Assembly (NCBI GenBank): GCA_903912585.1
Contig: CAIWHY010000019.1
Coordinates: 1 to 26,321, forward strand
DNA: 26,321 nucleotides
Source: an uncultured Thermoleophilia bacterium
GTDB lineage: Bacteria > Actinomycetota > Thermoleophilia > UBA2241
Direction of reading: 5' to 3'
The position numbers and the translations under genes were made by a program. Positions 16,207 to 22,597 of the stretch are shown here, one piece after another; position 1 is the stretch's first letter, and each line of letters opens with the position of its first letter. Under the pieces are notes generated by a model, which was given only the letters and a program-made list of their open reading frames with translations, was not told where the DNA came from and did no database searches.

Positions 16207-17199
16207 GTGAGCCCAGTCCACAGGCAGCAGGACGACGCGACGCCCGGTCCGGGCGCAAAAGCAGAACTCGCGCGCGTCGCCGCAGCCGTGGGTGCGCCCG
16301 ACTTCGTCCTCCCGTGGCTCGACCGCTTCTACGACGACCAGGACGCCGCTCTCGTGCTGGCGGCCTCCGGAGTTGAGCCGGCCGGCGGAGCGGCGGCGTT
16401 TGCCCCAACGGACGCCGACCGGCTTTACCGCGCCGTCCGCCGCGCCGTGCTCGACCGCGACGACGCCGGCGCCTATGCGCCGGCGTCCTTCCACGACCGC
16501 CTCGAGTTCTGGGCGATGCTCGAGGGCTGGAAGGACGTGCCCACTGACGTCCATCGGGGGCTGGCCGACTGGGACGTCGACTTCTACGCCGAGCACATCC
16601 GGGCGGGCGTCGAGGCGGTCCGCGACGGCGTCGCCCCCGCCGACCCCGCCGACGACCAGGGCGACTACACCTACGTGCTCCTCGAGGAGGGCGAGGCGAT
16701 CCTCGCCGCGCAGGAGCACATCTACCTCTGGCCCTGTGACTGCCGCGCGATCGTCGGCGCGTGCCGCAAGCCGATGTACGCCTGCCTGCGCTTCGACAAC
16801 GACCGCGGCGTGGGCTGGGAGATCTCCCGGGAGCGCGCCATCGCGATCCTGAGGGAGACCGACAAGGCGGGGCTCATGCATACCGCCGACTACCGCGGCG
16901 ACCCCGCGGCGGCAGGCGCCATCTGCAACTGCTGCACCGACTGCTGCTACCCGCACCTCGCGACCGACCGCCTGGGCACGAGCGCCGTCTGGCCCGTGCG
17001 CCGCTACGTCGCCTCTATCGACGAGGACGCCTGCACGGCCTGCGGCAAGTGCAGCCGGCGCTGCCCGTTCGCGGCGTTCACCTCGGGTGAGGACAAGCGA
17101 CCGCGGCTCGAGCCTTCGGCCTGCCGCGGCTGCGGTGTGTGCGCGACGGGCTGCAAGGACGCCGCCATCGCGATGCGGCCGCTCGGCGCCTCCGCCTGA
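16207..17199 (+). CDS. Ferredoxin-like iron-sulfur protein with extra CDCR and CNCC cysteine motifs
   Basis: A 330-residue cytosolic redox protein. The first 170 residues are helical with no recognised domain. From residue 177 there is CDCR, then AC-RKPMYAC, a CNCCTDCC cluster near 240, and two classical C-terminal [4Fe-4S] sites (CTACGKCSRRCP near 275 and CRGCGVCATGC near 308). Similar proteins with PC-CR and ICNCC motifs occur in anaerobes, but their reaction is not known to me. The GTG start has GAGGAGG seven bases upstream. It is divergent from the toxin-like pair and convergent with the MttB-family gene. Location next to methylamine methyltransferases suggests electron supply for corrinoid activation or for the Hdr complex, which is inference. 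Confidence 0.82.
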   Translation: MSPVHRQQDDATPGPGAKAELARVAAAVGAPDFVLPWLDRFYDDQDAALVLAASGVEPAGGAAAFAPTDADRLYRAVRRAVLDRDDAGAYAPASFHDRLEFWAMLEGWKDVPTDVHRGLADWDVDFYAEHIRAGVEAVRDGVAPADPADDQGDYTYVLLEEGEAILAAQEHIYLWPCDCRAIVGACRKPMYACLRFDNDRGVGWEISRERAIAILRETDKAGLMHTADYRGDPAAAGAICNCCTDCCYPHLATDRLGTSAVWPVRRYVASIDEDACTACGKCSRRCPFAAFTSGEDKRPRLEPSACRGCGVCATGCKDAAIAMRPLGASA

Positions 17200-17234
17200 G
17201 GCCGCGCCCCTGAGCACGGGGACCTGAGGGGAGA

Positions 17235-17251
17235 CGGCTCAGCCTGAGCCG
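17235..17251. terminator. Bidirectional hairpin between convergent genes
   Basis: CGGCTCA (17235-17241) and TGAGCCG (17245-17251) form a perfect 7-bp stem with a 3-base loop in the 64-base gap between the iron-sulfur gene and the convergent MttB-family gene. There is no T-tract, but position and symmetry suit a shared terminator. Confidence 0.5.
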
Positions 17252-17263
17252 GGCCGCCTCCGC

Positions 17264-18700
17264 TCAGATCCCCGCGATCACCGCGTCGAGGCGCGCGACC
17301 AGCTCGTCCGGCAGCGCCGGGACCTCGTGCGTCGCGAGCAGCTCGCGCGCCTTCACGCCGGCCTTCTGCGTGAGGTCCAGCCCGCCGGCCGCGGCCCAGC
17401 GCTCGTGGCTGGCGCGGTTGAGCAGCTGTGCGCGCCACTGGTTGGCGCGCAGGTGCGTCTTGGTGTGCTTCTGGCCAAGGAAGTCGCCGCCGGGGCCGAC
17501 CTTGACGAGCACGTCCACGGCCAGCGTCTCCTGCGACACTTCCACCGCGGCCAGCAGGCGCCGGTCGCGAGCGATGAACTCGTCCACCATCACCAGCTCC
17601 TCCAGCGAGCCGGTGAGGCCGAAGTCCATGTAGCCGCAGTCGTGGTTGAGGTTGGAGCCGAGCTGCATCGACAGCTTGACCATCTCGTCGGCTTCCATGC
17701 CGGCCTGCGCGTCGACGACCTGCGCGTCGGTGTGGCCGCTGAAGCCCCAGTTGGGCAGATTGAGCCACTTGGCCATCTCGACCTCGCAGGCGTAGGCGCG
17801 CACGAACTCCGGTGAGTTGTAGGAGCTCTGCGCCGTCGCCATGTCGAGCGTGTTGGGGCCCTGGCCGATGACGAACGCCGCGCCCGGCACCCGCAGCTGC
17901 TGCATCGCGAGGCCGAACAGCGCTTCCGCGAGGCCCAGGGTGACCTGGCCGGCCACCGTGATCGGCGCCGTGCCGCCGGCCACCGGCGACGGGCAGTAGG
18001 TGGACGGGATGCCGTTGTCGGCGCAGAAGAGCAATTTGTCGACGGTCTCGAAGGGGTGCTTGAGCGGGCTGACCGGCTGGTTGTACATCACGAAGTAGGG
18101 CTTGGCGCGCAGCTCCTCGGCGCCGCCGCGCACCTCGCAGGCCATGCGCCACATCGGCTCCACGGTCTCGACGCCGCCGGCCGTCATCACGAGCGGCTTG
18201 GTGGTGTTCTTGATCATGAGATTGAACTGCCGCGGATAGGCCTCACCGGCGTCCATGCCGTCCGGCCACGCGCCCGACATCACGAAGTCGATGTTGGGCA
18301 GCGCGTCGCACAGGCGCGCCGCGACGCCGACGTCCTCGAGCTTGCCGAGCCGCCGCTCGCCGGTCTCGAGGTCGAACAGGTGCATGATGTCCGAGCCGTT
18401 GCCGTAGTACGAGTTGCGGCCGCCCAGCTCCATGGCCGGCTCGCCGGCGCGGTCGTAGACCACGAAGCTCGCCGGCGCCATCGCGCGCGCCCAGCCCACG
18501 ACGTCCGCGGGCACGCGCACCAAGCCGTCCTCGTCGAGGCTGCAGCCGCCCTCGAGCATGACGGCCTGCCCCTCCTCGTGGAGCACCTTCATGCCGACGT
18601 TGGCGAGGATGCCGAGCGCCGTGTCGTAGATCTTCTGCTTCTGCTGCTCGGTCAGGAAGCTCGGGCGGCCGACGCCGATCTGCTTGCTCACGTCTGTCAT
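17264..18700 (-). CDS. MttB-superfamily methyltransferase without pyrrolysine
   Basis: A 478-residue corrinoid-protein methyltransferase of the MttB superfamily, with the TIM-barrel landmarks PVSPLKHPFE, PSPVAGGTAPITVAGQVTLG, GQGPNTLDMATAQSSYNSPE and a C-terminal EVSQETLAVDVLVKVGPGGDFL. Aligned by eye on the VVDAQAG block, the pyrrolysine position of MttB is occupied by His here (FSG-H-TDAQ). TAG-free members of this family include glycine betaine and other quaternary-amine demethylases, so the substrate is probably a betaine or related amine. ATG start with AGGAGA upstream. It follows mttB by 79 bases on the same strand, with a GC hairpin between them. Confidence 0.9.
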   Translation of the reverse strand: MTDVSKQIGVGRPSFLTEQQKQKIYDTALGILANVGMKVLHEEGQAVMLEGGCSLDEDGLVRVPADVVGWARAMAPASFVVYDRAGEPAMELGGRNSYYGNGSDIMHLFDLETGERRLGKLEDVGVAARLCDALPNIDFVMSGAWPDGMDAGEAYPRQFNLMIKNTTKPLVMTAGGVETVEPMWRMACEVRGGAEELRAKPYFVMYNQPVSPLKHPFETVDKLLFCADNGIPSTYCPSPVAGGTAPITVAGQVTLGLAEALFGLAMQQLRVPGAAFVIGQGPNTLDMATAQSSYNSPEFVRAYACEVEMAKWLNLPNWGFSGHTDAQVVDAQAGMEADEMVKLSMQLGSNLNHDCGYMDFGLTGSLEELVMVDEFIARDRRLLAAVEVSQETLAVDVLVKVGPGGDFLGQKHTKTHLRANQWRAQLLNRASHERWAAAGGLDLTQKAGVKARELLATHEVPALPDELVARLDAVIAGI

Positions 18701-18717
18701 CGTGTCTCCTGACTCGC

Positions 18718-18735
18718 GGCGCGCCCGCGCGCGCC
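18718..18735. promoter_or_regulatory. GC hairpin between mttB and the following MttB-family gene
   Basis: GGCGCGC (18718-18724) and GCGCGCC (18729-18735) form a perfect 7-bp stem with a 4-base loop. It lies in the 79-base gap after mttB and directly upstream of the ribosome site of the next gene. It could attenuate or stabilise transcripts; there is no T-run. Confidence 0.4.
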
Positions 18736-18779
18736 GATGGGCTCAACGATTGCAGCTGAACAGTATCGCGTCTAGCGAG

Positions 18780-20249
18780 TCAGTGCACACCTAAATCGTT
18801 CTCTGCCGCCTCGATAATCGACTTAAGTTTCGCCGCGACCTCTGGCGGCAGCGGCTCCGGCACGTGCGTCTCGAGGATCCGCCGGGCCTCGAGCAGGGCG
18901 CGCTCGTACATCGTCGTCGAGCCGGCGGCGGCCCACTCCTCGCGGACCCGCCGGTCGATGAACTTCGAGCGCGACTGCCCGCGCATGCCCTTGAGGGTGT
19001 CGTCGTGCGAGAGGAAGTCGCTGAACGGCCCCACCTCGGCGATGACGTCCACGGAGAGCGTCTCGTCGGTGACCGGGATCCCCGGCACGCAGTACTTGAC
19101 CATACGCGCGAACTCGGCATCCATGACGAGTTGCGCATAATCGATGGTGACGCCCGACTCCAGCATCCCCAGCCCGTAGATCAGGTTGGCCCCTGCCAAC
19201 GCCGGCAGCAGGCTGGTGATCGTCTTCTCATGGCCGGATTGGGCGTCCGCCACTTTGGAGTCGCCCTACGCACCAGCCACCCAGCTGGGCAGCAGGTAGA
19301 AGCGCGCGAGGCAGGCGACGCCGGCGCCGATCATGCCGCACTCGGGGCTGCCCACCGAGGCGCTGGCGAAGCGCAGGTCCATGGCCGTGGTCGAGGAGCC
19401 GTAGATGACCGGGGCGCCGCGCTGCGTGAGCTGCGCCAGCGTGATGCCGGCGAGCACCTCGGCGTTGTGGCTGACGAGCGTGCCGGCCAGGCTCACCGGC
19501 GACGAGCCGCCGGCCATGGCCATCGAGAGCACGTTGACCGGCACGCCGGCGCGGGCGCCCTCGATGATGATGCGGCAGGCGTCGGCGACCAGCTTGAGCG
19601 GGCTCACCGGGCAGGTGAGGAACGAGACGATCGGCCGCTTGCGCAGCTGGTCGTGCCCGCCGACTATGGCCGCCGCCATGTCGATCAGCTTGCGGGCGCA
19701 GAAGCCCGAGAGCGGGCCGATGGTGGCGTGCTTCGTCGTGTTGTTGAAGATCGCCTCGGCGTTGTGCAGCGCCGCCGTCTCCGGCGGCGCGTCGTGCGCG
19801 CCGAGCGGCCGCTCGACGACGTCGATCTCGGGCAGGGCGTCGATGATCCTGGTGCAGTCGGCGACGTCCTTCTTGAGCGACTCGTGCAGCTCGCCGGTGT
19901 ACGGGTCGACGACCTGGATGCCCTCGCCGAAGTTCGTGAACCCGACCCGGCCGTCCTCGAGCACGACGTCCCTGGCCGGGTCGCGGCCGCACATCACGAC
20001 CTTGGGCGGCGCCGAGCGGATGGCGTCGTCCACGAGGTGCGCCGGCAGGCACACCACGCGGCGCTCGCGATCGATCTCGGCACCCGCCTCGGCGAAGATC
20101 TCGAGGGCCTCCTCGTCCTCGACGAAGACCCCGGTGCGCCCCAGCACTTCGAGCGTCGCGAGGTGGATCTCGCGCAGCTCGTCGTCGGTGAACACCTCGA
20201 GCCTGAAGCCGCCGCTCTGGCGCGCTCCCGCGCGCGGGTTGCGTCTCAT
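18780..20249 (-). CDS. mttB: Trimethylamine methyltransferase MttB with in-frame amber (pyrrolysine)
   Basis: A 489-residue MttB if the TAG at codon 328 is read as pyrrolysine. The enzyme moves a methyl group from trimethylamine to a corrinoid protein (MttC, not in this window). The N-terminal part (1-327) has EVFTDDELREIHLATLEVL, FNNTTKHATIGPLSGF, FLTCPVSPLKLVADA and SMAMAGGSSPVSLAGTLV. It ends in LLPSWVAGA before TAG. The frame continues as GDSKVADAQSGHEK, LAGANLIYGLGMLESG and ETLSVDVIAEVGPFSDFLSH. Length and amber position fit methanogen MttB (about 495 residues, Pyl334). ATG start with GGGAGG upstream, 16 bases after the mtbB stop; true stop TGA. The segment after TAG has no good start of its own: its first GTG is four codons downstream and lacks a ribosome site. 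Confidence 0.93.
19266..19268 (-). other. In-frame TAG, predicted pyrrolysine codon of mttB
   Basis: The codon read on the minus strand is TAG, in frame between GTG-GCT-GGT-GCG and GGC-GAC-TCC-AAA. Protein context is SWVAGA-[O]-GDSKVADAQ, the site of pyrrolysine in MttB. A weak 5-bp stem (GGGCG starting at the G of TAG, paired with CGCCC at 19245-19241) could form just after it. Confidence 0.92.
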
Positions 20250-20265
20250 CAGCCGCCTCCCCCGT

Positions 20266-21672
20266 TCATCGGTAGCCCGCACCGGGAGTGGTGCGTTCCT
20301 TGAACCGCTCCACACAGTTGATCGGCACGTCCAGGACGCGCGCGATGTTGAACTTCGCCTCGATCTGGTTGGCCAGCCGTGGCTGGCTTATCGCGTAGCT
20401 GTGGATCCCGCCGAACCCGAGCTCGGCGCGGATATCGGTCATCACGGCCGGGTCGGAGAGGTCGAACGGCGTGACGCCAAGCTTGTCGGCCACGTACTGC
20501 TTTGCTTCCTTGAGACGCATGCCGCGAGTCATCTGCATCCGAGCCACCAGGTCTCCGGCTGCTCGTATACCGCCGATGCTTGCGGCTTGCGCGTGGGCAT
20601 TGTGCATCCCGTGGGGATCGCCCGAACCCACCTACAACCCGTCCACGTGCAGCAGATCGACGAACGACTTGGCCGAGCGGCAGACCGCGTCCGCCAATGG
20701 GTGCACGAACATCGGCACGGCGCCGACGCCCATGCCGGCGTTGGGGTGGACCGGTATCGTCGCCACGTCCATGCACGGCTTGATCACCGCGATGGCGCGG
20801 GCGATGTTCCAGGCGAGCGACTTGCCGGTGTTGACGTTGACCACGGGCCCGAACATGGTGGCGCCGGCCTTCTGCGCGAGGAGCAGCTGGTCCTTGGGCC
20901 AGAGGCCAGCGAGCCGCACGCCCTCCCACTCGAGCTCGCCGTGCATGCCGAGCACGAACTCGCCGGCCATGCCGAGCTGCACGCCGAAGTCGGGGTACTT
21001 CTCGCGGATGATCGCCGTCGCCCTGAGCGCGGCCAGGAACTCGGGGTCGCCGGAGGCGCCGGTGGTGTCCCAGTCGATGGCGTCGGCGCCGGCCTCCCAC
21101 TGCGAGTCGGCGAGCTTGACCATATCGACGACCGCCATCTCGACGGCTTCTTCCTGGGCGGCGCGCGACTCGGCGGTCTTGCCGAGCGGGAGCAGCTCGT
21201 TCCAGTTCTCGCACGGACCGTCGGGCTTGGAGTACAGCCCGAGGTTGGGCATCACGCCGTACTGAAGCGGCGCGATCGTGCAGAGCTGGGCGTCGTGCAT
21301 GTACTGCGCCTCGTAAGCGAGGATCGTGCGCACGACCTTGAGCGAGTAGTCGCCGACGCAGAGCTCCAGCAGGTCGGCGCCCATCCACTGCTCGTAGGAC
21401 TGCAGGTCCTGGATGCGCGTGGCGTGCGTCTTCATGCCGGTGCCGTCGCAGCTCAGGACGATCTCGTCGCCGACGTCGACGCCGGTGAAGCGCGCCGGCG
21501 AGGCGTAGATGTCGAGCAGGTGGTCGAGCTCCTCGTCGCTCAGCGGCGGCACCTTGGCCCGCTTGGCCGCCGCCTCCGACCCGGCCACGAGATCCGCTCT
21601 GATCTCGCTGCGCGTCATGCGCGTGAAGGTGCCGTCTCCCATGCGGGTCGGCACCCGGGCTTCGTTCGTCAC
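20266..21672 (-). CDS. mtbB: Dimethylamine methyltransferase MtbB with in-frame amber (pyrrolysine)
   Basis: A 468-residue MtbB if the TAG at codon 347 is read as pyrrolysine. The enzyme moves a methyl group from dimethylamine to the corrinoid protein MtbC (not in this window). Family blocks are clear: YGVMPNLGLYSKPDGPCEN, DWDTTGASGDPEFL, AGEFVLGMHGELEWEGV, RLAGLWPKDQ and GPVVNVNTGKSLAWNIARA. The frame before TAG ends in VDGL and resumes as VGSGDPHGM, GGIRAAGDLVARMQMTRGM and KEAKQYVADKLGV. Length matches Methanosarcina MtbB (about 467). The GTG start has GGGGAGGG seven bases upstream. It is the first gene of the mtbB-mttB operon, behind a consensus-like promoter and a palindrome. The true stop is TGA. 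Confidence 0.93.
20632..20634 (-). other. In-frame TAG, predicted pyrrolysine codon of mtbB
   Basis: TAG on the minus strand, in frame between GTG-GAC-GGG-TTG and GTG-GGT-TCG-GGC. Protein context is HVDGL-[O]-VGSGDPHGM, matching the pyrrolysine site of methanogen MtbB (VDGI-O-VGVGDP). A 5-bp stem (GTGGG at 20631-20627, CCCAC at 20615-20611) begins directly after the TAG. Confidence 0.93.
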
Positions 21673-21735
21673 GCTGTCCCTCCCCGTCTCAAGAGCTCGT
21701 GATCACGCGGTCTCCGGATCGGCGCGCCTCGCGCT

Positions 21736-21747
21736 AACCGGCCGGTT
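21736..21747. promoter_or_regulatory. 12-bp perfect palindrome in the mtbB leader, putative operator
   Basis: AACCGGCCGGTT is perfectly symmetric and lies 13 bases downstream of the mtbB -10 box, near the expected transcription start. A second imperfect symmetric element, TAGTAGCTCACTA (21751-21763), overlaps the -10. A regulator bound here would block transcription. The Lrp-type protein encoded next door is a candidate, though this motif is more GC-rich than typical Lrp sites. Confidence 0.45.
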
Positions 21748-21759
21748 GATTAGTAGCTC

Positions 21760-21788
21760 ACTACACAGCGGCCGGCGGCGGAAGTCAA
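21760..21788 (-). promoter_or_regulatory. Promoter of mtbB-mttB
   Basis: Read on the minus strand, TTGACT (21788-21783) and TGTAGT (21765-21760) are separated by exactly 17 bases, 87 bases before the mtbB start. The -35 differs from consensus at one position. It lies after the lrp-type gene stop, so mtbB-mttB has its own promoter. Confidence 0.6.
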
Positions 21789-21817
21789 GGCTTCGGCCGA
21801 CCCTTCTTCGCCCGCCG

Positions 21818-22378
21818 TCAGGCCGGCCCGCCGTCCGTGCGGCCCGCCGGCCCGCCGTCCGCGCCGGCCTCGTCCTCCAGCGGCTCCCTGCCGACGTTCT
21901 CGCCCTCCCACTCGAAGTTGGTCTTGTCGGTGCGCAGGATGTGCCAGGTCTCGGTGTGGGCGATGCCCTCGATCTCCTCGAGATCCTCGTTGAGGAACTT
22001 GTAGAGACCCTCATTGTCGGGCAGATGCGCCTCGATCAGGATGTCGAACGAGCCGGTGGTGTACCCGACGTAGGCCACGTTCTCCATGGCCGCGAGGCGC
22101 TGGCCGACGCCCTTCGAGTAGCCGCGATTCACGCGGATGCCGACCATGGCATCGACGGGGAAGCCGATGGCGGCCGGGTTCACCCTCGCCATCGGGAAGA
22201 TGGCGCCCTTGCCGATCAGGCGGTCGACACGGTTGCGCACCGTCGGCTCGGACACGCCGACCGCGCGGGCGATGCTGGCGTAGGAGCGGCGAGCGTTGGG
22301 CCGCAGCAGCTGCATGATGCGGCGGTCGAGCTCGTCCATCTCCACCGTGCCGAAGGGCGCCTGTCCCGTTCTGACCAT
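21818..22378 (-). CDS. Lrp/AsnC family transcriptional regulator
   Basis: A 186-residue regulator with an N-terminal AsnC helix-turn-helix (MDELDRRIMQLLRPNARRSY, then SIARAVGVSEPTVRNRVDRL, about 14-54) and a C-terminal RAM ligand-binding domain (VNPAAIGFPVDAMVGIRVNR, YVGYTTGSFDILIEAHLPD). The last 25 residues are Gly/Ala/Asp-rich and outside the fold. The start is uncertain: ATG at 22378 is given here, GTG at 22384 is two codons upstream, and the typical family start (MDELDRR) would be 13 codons downstream. It lies between mtbB and a divergent MttB-family gene, so it likely controls one or both, perhaps in response to an amine or amino acid. Confidence 0.88.
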   Translation of the reverse strand: MVRTGQAPFGTVEMDELDRRIMQLLRPNARRSYASIARAVGVSEPTVRNRVDRLIGKGAIFPMARVNPAAIGFPVDAMVGIRVNRGYSKGVGQRLAAMENVAYVGYTTGSFDILIEAHLPDNEGLYKFLNEDLEEIEGIAHTETWHILRTDKTNFEWEGENVGREPLEDEAGADGGPAGRTDGGPA

Positions 22379-22473
22379 GCTCACCTTCCCTCACCAGGTC
22401 CGGCCGTTGTGGCGCCATCATGTACGGATTCGAACGGCCGCGCAAGCAGACCCGTTAGGAAGAGAAGTCGCGG

Positions 22474-22503
22474 GCGGCGATTTACATTGAAAAGCGTCGC
22501 CGC
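22474..22503. promoter_or_regulatory. 7-bp inverted repeat in the divergent regulator/MttB-family region
   Basis: GCGGCGA (22474-22480) and TCGCCGC (22497-22503) are perfect inverted repeats around a 16-base AT-rich centre (TTTACATTGAAAAGCG). The repeat sits between the divergent regulator and MttB-family genes and ends three bases before a TTGACA box. Spacing and AT-rich centre suit a dimeric regulator such as the adjacent Lrp-type protein. Confidence 0.45.
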
Positions 22504-22506
22504 AGC

Positions 22507-22535
22507 TTGACATCGCTTTCTGCCGGTGAAAGGGT
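22507..22535 (+). promoter_or_regulatory. Candidate promoter of the plus-strand MttB-family gene
   Basis: A perfect -35 TTGACA (22507-22512) is followed after 17 bases by AAGGGT, a weak -10 that keeps only A2 and T6. It lies 62 bases before the ATG and next to the inverted repeat at 22474-22503. A weak -10 could mean activator dependence. Confidence 0.4.
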
Positions 22536-22597
22536 GCGCCGGGAGCGTCGGCGAGCCACCGGCGCCGAACCAACGCGTCAGCGGAGGTGTGTGGACC

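Noticed and set aside
18780..20249. mttB as a pseudogene or a true two-gene split
   Set aside because: Only one interruption exists, it is TAG at the pyrrolysine site, the frame is preserved, and the neighbouring mtbB shows the same pattern.
21673..21817. tRNA-Pyl hidden in the mtbB upstream region (contains CTA triplets)
   Set aside because: No acceptor stem, T-arm or CCA could be paired; the symmetry present is better explained by operators. Other intergenic gaps were also read and showed no tRNA.
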